This document shows positions 1 to 8,566 of a DNA stretch of 47,467 nucleotides, piece by piece. The position numbers and the translations under genes were made by a program. Source of the DNA: Persephonella sp. (GTDB lineage: Bacteria > Aquificota > Aquificia > Aquificales > Hydrogenothermaceae). Numbering within the stretch: the first letter of the stretch is position 1; every line of letters starts with the position of its first letter. The DNA is taken from contig QNZF01000042.1 in the NCBI GenBank assembly GCA_003978485.1, forward strand, positions 1-47,467, given 5' to 3'. Under the pieces are notes generated by a model. That model saw only the letters and a program-made list of their open reading frames with translations, searched no databases and was not told the origin of the DNA.

Positions 1-1354
1 CAAGCATTATAACTGCGTAGTATTCAGAAGGTTTATAATGTTTTTCAACTCCTTTATTTTCTAAATATTTATAAATCTCTTTTAAAGTTTTTAACATCTG
101 ATTAGCTTTTTTATCATCAGCCCCAATTACTTCATAATCATTTTTATTCTTCCAAGTATCCTCTAAAAACCATTCACCGTCTATATTTAATAAACCTTCT
201 ACAAAGCTTTTTAATTCAGGATTTATATCCTTTAACTCTTCAGAAAATTTTTTTACATAGTTTCCTTTAGTATCTCCTAAATTAAAAAATTGACCTAAAT
301 TTAATAAAAATTCTTCTAATTTATCATCTTTTTTATTTTTTAATATTTTTAAAATTTCTTTTTTAAACAAAGTTGCTCCAATTTCTGAAGTAGAAGGAAA
401 TCCTAAATCTTCAGTTTTTATCTTATATTTTTCTTGTATATATTCTCTAAAATACCTTTTAGCTAAACAAACACCACAAAGCCTTTCTCCTCTACTGAAA
501 TACTTCGGATTAGCTTCCCATAATGGTTTCCAGATAGTATTACCTTTCCAATCTTTTAAAGTTGCCCCTATGATTATATGCTCTCCACAGGAGGAACATC
601 TATAAACACCCTGTAAATACTCCAGATTTTCTATTTCTTCCTTTCTATCTTTTTTACTTATAATTTCTTTTTTTAAACCATTTTCATAAAATTTTTCCCA
701 ATTTTCCCATTTATCCCAGCTTTGAGGTAACTTTACAAGTTTATAATTTTCTATGTACTCTATATCTGGAAGTTGAGATTTTTTCTGATAGTTTATTAAG
801 TTAGCTAAATCTTCAGATGTTTCTTTATAGTCATTTATATCCTTTAATTCTAAATATTCAACGAAAAGTTTTAAAGTTTCTTTTATCTGATACTTTGCTA
901 AATCTACATAGTTTGTTTTTTCATTACTATCAAATAAACAATCAATTTCTATTTTTAAAGCTCTATTTTCTATTTCATCTTTAAATATTAATTCTTCCTG
1001 ACACAGTTTATCTGTCCCGAATTCTGCAATATCGTTTAGGAGTTTTTCAAAATTTTTTTCTAAGTCTTTTTTTATTTCTTCTGCTTTATTCTCGTTAATA
1101 TATCTAACTATAAAAATGGCTATGTTTGGAATGTTGGCTATTAGCTTGTCTTCGTTTTCTTTATTTATATTAATAACAGGATAAATAAGCTCTGCTTTAT
1201 AATCTTTTATAGCAATTTCCAAAAGCTTTTTCATCAACCAGCTAACCATAAAACTGCCAGCCCATAAATCTGCACTTTTTCTTGAACTGCTTATAAATTT
1301 TTGCACCGATGGAATTGTTATTTGAAATAGATAGGTTTTAGTTTCTCCTAACAT
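1..1354 (-). CDS. cmr2: Type III-B CRISPR Cas10/Cmr2 subunit, N-terminal 451 residues (3' end beyond window)
   Basis: This is the large subunit of the Cmr RNA-guided interference complex. It is absent from the ORF track because it runs off the left edge. Read from the ATG at 1354 the frame stays open to base 2. The protein opens with LFQITIPSVQKFISSSRKSA followed by DLWAGSFMVSWLM, the typical Cmr2 first-domain signature. A CxxC pair (CSSC, then CGVC about 50 residues later) forms the usual zinc finger near residues 250-310. The visible part ends in YYAVIML, which in Cmr2 proteins directly precedes the palm/cyclase region, so the GGDD motif should lie just outside the window. No N-terminal HD nuclease domain precedes the first domain. 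The start overlaps the end of cmr1 by 17 nt, indicating translational coupling. Family assignment is confident; cyclase activity cannot be judged here. Confidence 0.93.
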   Translation of the reverse strand, partial: MLGETKTYLFQITIPSVQKFISSSRKSADLWAGSFMVSWLMKKLLEIAIKDYKAELIYPVININKENEDKLIANIPNIAIFIVRYINENKAEEIKKDLEKNFEKLLNDIAEFGTDKLCQEELIFKDEIENRALKIEIDCLFDSNEKTNYVDLAKYQIKETLKLFVEYLELKDINDYKETSEDLANLINYQKKSQLPDIEYIENYKLVKLPQSWDKWENWEKFYENGLKKEIISKKDRKEEIENLEYLQGVYRCSSCGEHIIIGATLKDWKGNTIWKPLWEANPKYFSRGERLCGVCLAKRYFREYIQEKYKIKTEDLGFPSTSEIGATLFKKEILKILKNKKDDKLEEFLLNLGQFFNLGDTKGNYVKKFSEELKDINPELKSFVEGLLNIDGEWFLEDTWKNKNDYEVIGADDKKANQMLKTLKEIYKYLENKGVEKHYKPSEYYAVIML

Positions 1355-2612
1355 TATTAAAACCTCTTAAAAAACTCTTTACTTTATCTTTTAACTCGTC
1401 AGCATTGTATTGAACTTCTATGGATTTAGGTGGATTATTACATTTTCTATTTAAAGGTAAAAATTTATCAAACTCAAATATTATTTTGTCATTGTTTTCA
1501 TCAGGAAATAAGTTGCCTTCTAAATATGTAAGTATTGCGTAATATTGATTATTTTTTTCTTTTATAGAAAACCAAACGGTTGAAGGTAGTCTTTCTAAAT
1601 AATCATTCTTATGCTCTACTTTAAATCTCCCTATTGTAGTAGGAATTATATTGCCTCTTTTATTTCTTTTTGGTGGCACATTTAATACGTTTGGAATACC
1701 TTCTCTTGAATTTATCTGAATAGGTAAACCAAATGCAAAATTCCATTGATTTTTTCTTATTTTATCCCATTCACACTTATTAGATATAAAATTCCTGATA
1801 TTATAATACTCGGGAGTTACAAACACTCCGTTTATTCTAATTTTTCTGAAATTCTTATATTTGTTACCTAAATTATCTAAAACATCTTGCCAATTGTTAC
1901 TATTTAACCTGTGAATATAAATAAAATTTTCATCTATAGTCTTAAAGTTATAATTTCTGTTTAAATTAGTTATTTCCGTTAAATTTTTTATTAATTCTTT
2001 AAAACCTTCAATTATTCCTTTAATATTATGAATTTTATCTTTTCCTAAATCATAATCCTTTAAATGTTCAAAATCTTTACTTGTTTTTTCTTCTATTCCT
2101 TCTGTTCTAACATCTATAATCTGCCAACTTCCAAAACCTCTTCTTGCTCTTAAGCCGAAACCACCTAAAGCAGTAGCAAGATAAAAAGAGTAAGCAACTA
2201 ATTTTATAATTCTTTCATCTACAGAATTTTTAAATAAAAATTTAACTTCAAATTTTGAACCAGCCTTAATGACATTATTTAATCTTTCTTTATTCATATT
2301 TATAACAAAACCTAAATATTTAACTCCTTTTTCCAAGTTATTCCAATCCAACTTGTATTCTTCATATTCTTTCAAATATTTGATTACTATCCCAAATGGG
2401 CTTCTTCTCTCCTGTGAACCAAATACCAAACTTTCTAATTTTTTCAAAGCTTTAATATCATCACCAACGATAGAACCAGCCACAGCCCTGAACCAGTATC
2501 TCATTAAGCCTTTGATTTCAGAAGGGCGAATACTATCGTTTTGACCAAAACCTCCTCCCATAAAAGTAGGAGTTATAACTTTCACTGTAAAAGTTAACTC
2601 TTTTCTCTTCAT
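1338..2612 (-). CDS. cmr1: Type III-B CRISPR RAMP protein Cmr1
   Basis: Cmr1 is a RAMP subunit that caps the Cmr effector filament near the 3' end of the crRNA. At 424 aa it has the family's usual size. The N-terminus FTVKVITPTFMGGGFGQND, followed by RPSEIKGLMRYWFRA, is the standard first ferredoxin-like fold, where strand beta1 leads to the conserved TP-FxGG turn. A glycine-rich stretch (LGGFGLRARRGFGS, about residue 150) is the RAMP G-loop. A GGGAG-like ribosome site (AGGGAG) lies upstream of the ATG. It is the first cas gene of the operon, with cmr2 following in a 17-nt overlap. The gap to the upstream MscS gene is only 61 bp, with a small CTATTA/TAATAG inverted repeat and no convincing promoter, so read-through from upstream is possible. 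No CRISPR array is visible in the window. Confidence 0.93.
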   Translation of the reverse strand: MKRKELTFTVKVITPTFMGGGFGQNDSIRPSEIKGLMRYWFRAVAGSIVGDDIKALKKLESLVFGSQERRSPFGIVIKYLKEYEEYKLDWNNLEKGVKYLGFVINMNKERLNNVIKAGSKFEVKFLFKNSVDERIIKLVAYSFYLATALGGFGLRARRGFGSWQIIDVRTEGIEEKTSKDFEHLKDYDLGKDKIHNIKGIIEGFKELIKNLTEITNLNRNYNFKTIDENFIYIHRLNSNNWQDVLDNLGNKYKNFRKIRINGVFVTPEYYNIRNFISNKCEWDKIRKNQWNFAFGLPIQINSREGIPNVLNVPPKRNKRGNIIPTTIGRFKVEHKNDYLERLPSTVWFSIKEKNNQYYAILTYLEGNLFPDENNDKIIFEFDKFLPLNRKCNNPPKSIEVQYNADELKDKVKSFLRGFNNVRRN

Positions 2613-2673
2613 ATTATTAACTCCCTACAAATATACTTCTATTTTACAATTAACCTATTATTTAGTTAATAGC

Positions 2674-3795
2674 TTACTCCTCTATCTTAAAACCTTTTGG
2701 TAAGTCAGGAAGTTTTTCTATATATATACTTTCTGATGGAAATGCAAAAGCTGAACCATTTTTCTCCACGATTTCCATTATTTTAAACATAACATCCTGT
2801 TTTATAGCCAAATACTCCTCCCAATCTGCCGTATCTGTGAATGTGTATATAAATATATTCAAAGAACTGTCTCCGAATTGGTCAAAATAAACTAGTAAAG
2901 TTAAATTTTTGTCTATTCTAGGATGTTTTATCAGCATTTCCCTTATCTCTTTCACTATTTTTTGAACTATGGAAACAGGAGTATCGTAAGTTAAACCTAT
3001 ATACATCTTAATTCTTCTGTTTTGTCTTCTGGAAAAATTTTCTATAGGATTGTTGGCTATATAGCTATTTGGAACTGTTATTAAAGATTTTTCAAATGTT
3101 CTTATTTTTGATGTTCTTAATCCTATATCTTCAACAATTCCTTCAACAGCCCCAACTTTAACCCAATCACCTAACTTCATAGATTTATCAGCAAGTATAG
3201 TTAAACCACCAAATAGATTTGCTACAGTGTCTTTAGCCGCCAATGCAAATGCTAAGCCACCTAAACCTAGCGATGCCACAAATGCAGAAACATTTATTCC
3301 CCATTCCTGTAAAACGGCAACTACAGACAAGGCTATTATTAAAACTTTTAAGGTTTTTATAAAGAAATTTCCTATTTCCTGTGATAAATCCTTTCCAAAT
3401 TTAGCAGAAAATTTATAGATTTCAGACTTAAATATATTTACCGCATTGTAGAATGTCCAAAAGACGGCAATTATTAATAAACTTTTAATGAAATGATTAA
3501 AAAATTCTCCTTTTACACCTAAAATTTTTAAGGAAGACCATAAACCAAAGACTAATAATAGGTATCTTAACGGAGATATTAACAGTTTTAATATTTTATC
3601 ATCTAGCTTAGTTTTTGTTCTTAAAATTATTCTTCTTACAACTTTTCTTACAAAGAATGAAAATAGTCTTCTTAATATTAGGAAAAACAGGAATACTAAA
3701 AGGGCTGATAACCATTTATAGATAGGTATTCCTAATAAAGTATGTTGAAATAATGCTAAAAAATCTTTGTCAAATAGATTTAAAATTTTATCCAT
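2674..3795 (-). CDS. MscS-family mechanosensitive ion channel
   Basis: A 373-aa inner-membrane protein of the small-conductance mechanosensitive channel family, which opens under membrane tension to release solutes. Several hydrophobic segments lie in residues 20-175. The pore helix and start of the cytoplasmic beta domain are recognisable in ASLGLGGLAFALAAKDTVAN followed by LFGGLTILADKSMKLGDWV, the Gly/Ala-rich TM3 pattern of MscS. EGIVEDIGLRTSKIRTFEKS and VPNS are the usual beta-domain residues. The C-terminal alpha/beta domain ends at KGFKIEE. The ATG follows the FHA gene stop by 5 nt (TAA AAGAT ATG), without a strong ribosome site, so it is probably coupled to that gene. It is co-directional with the Cmr genes downstream; whether that has functional meaning is unknown. 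Confidence 0.93.
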   Translation of the reverse strand: MDKILNLFDKDFLALFQHTLLGIPIYKWLSALLVFLFFLILRRLFSFFVRKVVRRIILRTKTKLDDKILKLLISPLRYLLLVFGLWSSLKILGVKGEFFNHFIKSLLIIAVFWTFYNAVNIFKSEIYKFSAKFGKDLSQEIGNFFIKTLKVLIIALSVVAVLQEWGINVSAFVASLGLGGLAFALAAKDTVANLFGGLTILADKSMKLGDWVKVGAVEGIVEDIGLRTSKIRTFEKSLITVPNSYIANNPIENFSRRQNRRIKMYIGLTYDTPVSIVQKIVKEIREMLIKHPRIDKNLTLLVYFDQFGDSSLNIFIYTFTDTADWEEYLAIKQDVMFKIMEIVEKNGSAFAFPSESIYIEKLPDLPKGFKIEE

Positions 3796-3800
3796 ATCTT

Positions 3801-4307
3801 TTAAGATTTAAAAATATTTACTGTAAATTCTAAACTTCCAGAAAGGCTTAATTTATCTCCATTTTTCAATGGGAATTCTTGAAGTGGCAAAAGCTTTAAA
3901 CCGTTTAAATATGTACCATTTGTACTGTTTAAATCTTGTACAAACCAAGTACCATCTTTATAACTGAATTTAGCATGTTTCCTAGATACTGTTTTATATC
4001 TCTGTAAAAAATCGCTACCTACAGCATGTCTACCTACAACATCTCCATCTCTAACAACTATCTCAAAATCTTCACCTTTTAGAATTAATTTACTTTTACT
4101 GAGAATAACTGTTTTTTCATCTTCTTCTAAATCTAATAAATCAAATGGTATTTTACTTTCCTGAGTTTTATGCTCAATTCCCTTTTTACTTATTTCATCA
4201 CACTCTATAGGTGGCACAGATGTTATATCTGTCATACAGTTTATACATATAGGTTCATCAGGAGGGTTTTTCGTTCCACAAGTAGGGCATATCTTACATA
4301 AACTCAT
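3801..4307 (-). CDS. Zinc-ribbon plus FHA-domain protein
   Basis: A 168-aa soluble protein with two modules. Residues 4-26 form a C4 zinc ribbon (CKICPTC ... CINC). Residues 70-165 form an FHA domain, a phosphothreonine-binding module, with the diagnostic GRHAVG, VSRKHAKF and NSTNGTYLNG motifs, so the phosphopeptide-binding Arg, Ser and Asn residues are all present. A poorly conserved linker joins them. FHA proteins normally read out Ser/Thr kinase signalling, but no kinase or phosphatase is in the window. The ATG overlaps the upstream radical-SAM gene by 14 nt and has a GGAG site 7 nt upstream, so the two are translationally coupled and probably act together. The exact role is unknown. Confidence 0.88.
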   Translation of the reverse strand: MSLCKICPTCGTKNPPDEPICINCMTDITSVPPIECDEISKKGIEHKTQESKIPFDLLDLEEDEKTVILSKSKLILKGEDFEIVVRDGDVVGRHAVGSDFLQRYKTVSRKHAKFSYKDGTWFVQDLNSTNGTYLNGLKLLPLQEFPLKNGDKLSLSGSLEFTVNIFKS

Positions 4308-4878
4308 CCATTATCTCCTTTATATCTTTTTGATAAGGTATTCCTAATATATATATATCGTTATTTTTTTCTACAATTTGTAGTCTTTTATCTTTTTTCT
4401 TTTTTTTATAATCATTATAAATTTTTTCAAGTTTCTTATTAAATATATACATTTTTTGATTTTCAGACCCTTTCCATATGTATTTACTTTCTAATCCTTC
4501 TATAAATCTTCCTGCTATTAAAACATCTATATAATCTAATATATTTTTGTATTTTTTTATTAATTCATCGTACTCGTAACCGGTATAAACTAAAATATCG
4601 TTAAAATTATTCTTCTTAAGTTTTTTCAATATGTACTCTAATGCTTCCGATTGGTCAAAAGGTTCACCACCTGATATTGTTATCTTTTTTACATTAAAAC
4701 TAAATATCTCTTTTAAAACATCTTCCACATCTGTTTTATACTTTTCATCAAACTCCCACGTATATTTAGACATACAACCTTTACATCTTATACTACAGCC
4801 TTGAAACCAAAGACCTATTCTTTTACCAACTCCTAAAGTATAAACAGGAAAATGTATAAGATTTATAAAAACTTCCAT
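4294..4878 (-). CDS. Radical-SAM protein of the 4Fe-4S activating-enzyme type
   Basis: A 194-aa compact radical-SAM protein. The N-terminal GLWFQGCSIRCKGCMSKYTW holds the CxxxCxxC cluster motif, and ITISGGEPFDQ is the SAM-binding GGE segment. Size and sequence order resemble NrdG/PflA-like activases, the single-cluster 4Fe-4S group, rather than larger radical-SAM enzymes. No glycyl-radical enzyme or NrdD gene is nearby, so a ribonucleotide reductase activase role is not supported by context. It overlaps the zinc-ribbon/FHA gene by 14 nt and heads the minus-strand operon. The divergent promoter region with pabC is 105 bp. The substrate is unknown. Confidence 0.85.
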   Translation of the reverse strand: MEVFINLIHFPVYTLGVGKRIGLWFQGCSIRCKGCMSKYTWEFDEKYKTDVEDVLKEIFSFNVKKITISGGEPFDQSEALEYILKKLKKNNFNDILVYTGYEYDELIKKYKNILDYIDVLIAGRFIEGLESKYIWKGSENQKMYIFNKKLEKIYNDYKKKKKDKRLQIVEKNNDIYILGIPYQKDIKEIMDEFM

Positions 4879-4983
4879 TTTGTCTCCTTTGTAAATATCG
4901 GTATAAACAAATCTTATTCTTGTTTGATTAAATCTAATATTATAAACTACATTAATTAATTTTCTTTTCTAGAGGTAAGTAAA

Positions 4984-5754
4984 ATGGTAGATTTGGTTAT
5001 CAAAACATTAGACGGTGAATTGATGGAAGATAAAAAAAGACCATTAAGGACAACTTTATACGGAGAAGGTATTTTTGAAACATTTAGATATAACGGTAGC
5101 TTACCTAAGAGTATAACAAAACATTATGAAAGATTATCTAAAGGTGCTGATTTATTATCTATCCCTAGAATAACTTTAGAAGATTATATCTATTACATAG
5201 AAAAAAGTTTAGATTTGGCTGAAGAAAACAATGTAGGTAAAGATTTATATATAAAAACTGTTTTATTATCTGAAGGTGGAGATTATTACGCTTTAAAACC
5301 TTACAAAAGCCATCTATTGGTTATTATAAAACCTTACAAACAGCCTAAAAAGGAAATCTGTTTAACTGTTTCTCCGTACAGAGTTAACAGTTCAAATCCT
5401 TTATTAAGATTTAAAACTACAAACTATATGTTAAATGTTTTGGCAAAAAGATATGCAATAGAAAAAGGTTATGATGATGCAATTTTATTAAATGAAGAAG
5501 GTTATATAACTGAAACAACTTCCGCGAATATATTTTGGATAAAGGGAAGATGTTTATACACTCCTTCCTTAGAGTGCGGCTTGGTGGAGGGTATAACAAG
5601 GGAAAAGATTTTAAGGAAAGCTAGAGAGGTAGATTTAGAAGTTAAAGAGGGTAAATATAAATTAAAAGATTTATTTGAAGCAGATTATATATTCGTGTCA
5701 AATTCCTTGAATGGTATAATTAAGGTTAAGAGAATAGATTTCATCCAATCTTAA
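4984..5754 (+). CDS. pabC: Class IV aminotransferase, probable 4-amino-4-deoxychorismate lyase (PabC)
   Basis: A 256-aa PLP enzyme of fold type IV. GEGIFETFRYNGSLPKSITK followed by HYERL is the family N-terminus. RFKTTNYMLNVLAKRYAIEK carries the Schiff-base lysine, and ITETTSANIFW the conserved Glu and PLP-phosphate-binding region. The short form and the ETTSANIF motif fit PabC, which releases pyruvate to give p-aminobenzoate for folate. Branched-chain or D-amino-acid aminotransferases share the fold, so the substrate is not certain from sequence alone. It is the first gene of a plus-strand run; lysC follows after 27 bp with its own strong ribosome site. Confidence 0.75.
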   Translation: MVDLVIKTLDGELMEDKKRPLRTTLYGEGIFETFRYNGSLPKSITKHYERLSKGADLLSIPRITLEDYIYYIEKSLDLAEENNVGKDLYIKTVLLSEGGDYYALKPYKSHLLVIIKPYKQPKKEICLTVSPYRVNSSNPLLRFKTTNYMLNVLAKRYAIEKGYDDAILLNEEGYITETTSANIFWIKGRCLYTPSLECGLVEGITREKILRKAREVDLEVKEGKYKLKDLFEADYIFVSNSLNGIIKVKRIDFIQS

Positions 5755-5781
5755 AATACAGATAAACAGGAGGATTTAGAC

Positions 5782-7020
5782 TTGCCACTTCTAGTTCAAA
5801 AGTTTGGAGGTACTTCTGTAGGTAGTATTGAGAATATTAAAAGGGTAGCTAAAAGAGTAAAAAAGGCGGTAGATGAAGGTAATAAGGTTGTAGTTGTTTC
5901 TTCTGCAATGTCAGGGGAAACAGATAGACTTATAGAATTAACTAAACAGGTTTCAAAGAGACCTGACCCAAGGGAATATGATGTTGTCGTTTCTACAGGG
6001 GAACAGGTTGCAATAGGATTGTTAGCTATGGCTTTAAAGGATATAGGTGTTGATGCTGTAAGTTTAACAGGGTGGCAAGTACCTATATTTACAGATAACG
6101 TTTATACAAAGGCAAGAATAAAAAAAATAGGTATAAGAAGAATAAATAAAGAGCTAGAAAAAGGTAGAGTTGTTGTAGTTGCAGGTTTTCAAGGTATTAC
6201 AGAAAACAGAAATATAACAACTTTAGGTAGAGGTGGTTCTGATACAACTGCAGTTGCTCTGGCGGCGGTTTTAAAGGCCGATTACTGTGAGATATATACA
6301 GATGTTAAAGGTGTATATACTGCAGACCCTAGAATTGTTCCAAATGCAAGGAAAATTCCAGTTATAAGTTATGAAGAAATGATGGAGATGGCATCGTTAG
6401 GCTCGAAAGTTATGCAGATAAGGTCTGTAGAGTTTGCCGCCAAGTATGGAGTAAAAATTCACGTAAGGTCTACTTTTTCAGAGGAAAATGGAACATGGAT
6501 ACAGGAGGAAAATGAAGAGATGGAAAAGGTAGTAGTTAGAGGTATAAGCCACGATTTAAAGGAAAGTAAGATAACTGTCGTCCAAGTTCCCGATAAACCG
6601 GGTATAGCCGCTAAACTGTTTTCAGCATTGGGAGATGCGAATATTGTAGTTGATATGATAGTGCAAAATGTATCACATAAGGGACATACTGATATATCTT
6701 TCACTGTAAATAAAACTGATGCTGAAGAGGCGGAAGAGATAGCTAAAAAAGTAGCGAAAGAAATAGGAGCTGAAAGGGTTGATAGAAACGACAGAATAGC
6801 AAAAGTCTCTGTTGTAGGTTTAGGAATGAAGACCCACTCAGGAACTGCAGGGAAGATGTTTAACATTTTGGCAAAGGAAGGAATTAATATATATGCAATC
6901 TCAACATCAGAGATAAAAATATCCTGTCTTATAGACGAAGATAAAGCAGAACAGGCAGTTAGAGCTTTACATAGAGAATTCGTTGAAAATGATAATATAG
7001 AAATTTTTGAAGAGAAATAA
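5782..7020 (+). CDS. lysC: Aspartate kinase
   Basis: This catalyses phosphorylation of L-aspartate, the first step to lysine, methionine and threonine. The 412-aa length is typical of monofunctional aspartate kinases. The N-terminus [19 protein letters not shown] is the ATP/aspartate-binding KFGGTSV motif. [17 protein letters not shown] and [20 protein letters not shown] complete the kinase domain. Two ACT domains fill residues 265-410 ([39 protein letters not shown]), implying allosteric feedback by an end-product amino acid. The start is TTG, preceded by AGGAGG at a good distance; no in-frame ATG is near enough to be better. The biotin carboxylase gene follows after 35 bp. Confidence 0.96.
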   Translation: MPLLVQKFGGTSVGSIENIKRVAKRVKKAVDEGNKVVVVSSAMSGETDRLIELTKQVSKRPDPREYDVVVSTGEQVAIGLLAMALKDIGVDAVSLTGWQVPIFTDNVYTKARIKKIGIRRINKELEKGRVVVVAGFQGITENRNITTLGRGGSDTTAVALAAVLKADYCEIYTDVKGVYTADPRIVPNARKIPVISYEEMMEMASLGSKVMQIRSVEFAAKYGVKIHVRSTFSEENGTWIQEENEEMEKVVVRGISHDLKESKITVVQVPDKPGIAAKLFSALGDANIVVDMIVQNVSHKGHTDISFTVNKTDAEEAEEIAKKVAKEIGAERVDRNDRIAKVSVVGLGMKTHSGTAGKMFNILAKEGINIYAISTSEIKISCLIDEDKAEQAVRALHREFVENDNIEIFEEK

Positions 7021-7055
7021 TTTTCTTCTCTTAAAAACTTTCAGGAGAATTTAGT

Positions 7056-8492
7056 ATGGTTGTAAAGAAAAAGATAAAAAAAGTTTTAGTAGCTAACAGG
7101 GGAGAAGTAGCAACTAGAATTATAAGAGCTTGTAAAGAGTTAGGTATAAAAACAGTTGCAATATACTCTGAGGTTGATGCAAACGGTATATGGGTAAAGA
7201 AGGCTGATGAAGCCTATATGATACCGGGAGACCCGATTAAAGCATATCTAAATTTTTATAAAATTGTTGATTTGGCAAAACAGACGAGATGTGATGCCAT
7301 TCATCCGGGATATGGTTTTTTAGCTGAAAATGCAGATTTTGCTGAATACTGTGAAAAGAGAGGCTTAATATTTATAGGTCCAAAACCAGAACATATAAGA
7401 CTGTTTGGAGATAAGATTACATCTAAAAAAGTTATGCGGGAAGTTGGAGTTCCAGTTTTACCGGGAACAGTTGAACCAATAAAAGATATAGAAGAGGCTA
7501 AAAGGATAGCTAAAGAAATAGGCTTTCCTGTCATTATAAAGGCGGCTTACGGTGGTGGCGGTAGAGGAATGAGAATAGTTGAAAGGGAAGAAGATTTTGA
7601 AAGTTTATTCAAATCTGCTACCAGTGAAGCTGAGAAGTTTTTCGGAAAGGGAGACGTTTTTATAGAAAAGTATGTTAAAAATCCAAGACATATAGAGATA
7701 CAGGTTTTAGCAGATAAGTATGGAAATGTTATACATCTAGGTGAAAGGGATTGTTCAATACAGAGGAGACACCAAAAGATTATAGAGATTGCACCATCAC
7801 CAAAATTAAACCCTGAAGTAAGGAGAGAGTTATACAGAATAGCAGTTAAAGCAATGTTTAAACTAGGTTATGAAAGTGCAGGTACACTGGAGTTTTTAGT
7901 TGATGAGAATGATAATTTCTACTTTATAGAGATGAATACAAGACTTCAGGTGGAGCATACTATAACAGAGACTATCACCGGAGTTGATATTGTCCAAAGG
8001 ATGATAAGAATAGCTGAAGGGGAAAAATTACCTTTCCTACAGGAAGATATAAACTTTAGAGGTTATTCTATAGAATTTAGAATAAACGCGGAAGACCCTA
8101 CAAAAAATTTTGCACCATCTCCCGGTAAGATAACATCTTACTACTCACCCGGTGGACCCGGTGTAAGAATTGACGCGGCAGTTTACAAAGATTACATAAT
8201 TCCGCCTTACTATGACAGTATGATAGCAAAACTTACAGTTTGGGCGTTAACTTGGGAACAGACGGTAAACAGAGCAAGGAGGGCGTTGGAAGAGTTCCAA
8301 GTTAGAGGCGTTCCTACAAATCTACCTTTACTCAGACAGATTGTTAGGGATAAAGATTTTAAAGAAGGTATATTTGATACAGGTTATCTAGATAGAAAAT
8401 TACCTACCTTTAAACTTAAACACAAAGAGGAAAATCCAGAAGACTTGGCTGTTGTTATCTCTGCCGCTATAGCTGCATACCACAGGATTTAA
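7056..8492 (+). CDS. Biotin carboxylase subunit of a 2-oxoacid carboxylase (PycA/CfiB-like; AccC family)
   Basis: A 478-aa ATP-dependent biotin carboxylase that charges biotin on a partner subunit with bicarbonate. KKVLVANRGEVATRIIRACK is the biotin carboxylase N-terminal domain. IKAAYGGGGRGMRIV is the glycine-rich ATP-grasp loop. ERDCSIQRRHQKIIE and FIEMNTRLQVEHTITE hold the catalytic residues. AccC is usually about 450 aa. The C-terminal extension ending in DLAVVISAAIAAYHRI resembles, from memory, the tail of pyruvate carboxylase subunit A and the small subunit of 2-oxoglutarate carboxylase in Hydrogenobacter-type bacteria. An anaplerotic or reductive-TCA role is therefore favoured over fatty-acid synthesis. 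The biotin-carrying partner is not in the window, so the substrate is undecided. TTTAGGAG... regulatory sequence for speD lies downstream, after a T-rich tract. Confidence 0.88.
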   Translation: MVVKKKIKKVLVANRGEVATRIIRACKELGIKTVAIYSEVDANGIWVKKADEAYMIPGDPIKAYLNFYKIVDLAKQTRCDAIHPGYGFLAENADFAEYCEKRGLIFIGPKPEHIRLFGDKITSKKVMREVGVPVLPGTVEPIKDIEEAKRIAKEIGFPVIIKAAYGGGGRGMRIVEREEDFESLFKSATSEAEKFFGKGDVFIEKYVKNPRHIEIQVLADKYGNVIHLGERDCSIQRRHQKIIEIAPSPKLNPEVRRELYRIAVKAMFKLGYESAGTLEFLVDENDNFYFIEMNTRLQVEHTITETITGVDIVQRMIRIAEGEKLPFLQEDINFRGYSIEFRINAEDPTKNFAPSPGKITSYYSPGGPGVRIDAAVYKDYIIPPYYDSMIAKLTVWALTWEQTVNRARRALEEFQVRGVPTNLPLLRQIVRDKDFKEGIFDTGYLDRKLPTFKLKHKEENPEDLAVVISAAIAAYHRI

Positions 8493-8520
8493 ATCTTAAG
8501 TTTTTTTCTTTTTTTTGTTT

Positions 8521-8557
8521 TATAATATCTTAGTTATTATTTATCAATTTTAGGAGG
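8521..8557 (+). promoter_or_regulatory. speD promoter -10 element and ribosome site
   Basis: A perfect TATAAT sits at 8521-8526, about 40 bases before the speD start and directly after a long T-rich tract that may also end the upstream transcript. No good -35 hexamer is visible. AGGAGG at 8552-8557 is the ribosome site that fixes the TTG start at 8567. Confidence 0.45.
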
Positions 8558-8566
8558 ACAGATGGA

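Noticed and set aside
2655-2672. CTATTA/TAATAG inverted repeat as MscS terminator
   Set aside because: The stem is only 6 bp, all but AT, and lacks a T-run on the minus strand.
4294-4878. Assignment as NrdG (ribonucleotide reductase activase)
   Set aside because: Motifs fit the wider activase family, but no nrdD gene is nearby and the operon partner is an FHA protein.
1-5000. CRISPR array expected near cmr genes
   Set aside because: No 25-40 base direct repeats with regular spacers were seen in this part or elsewhere in the window.
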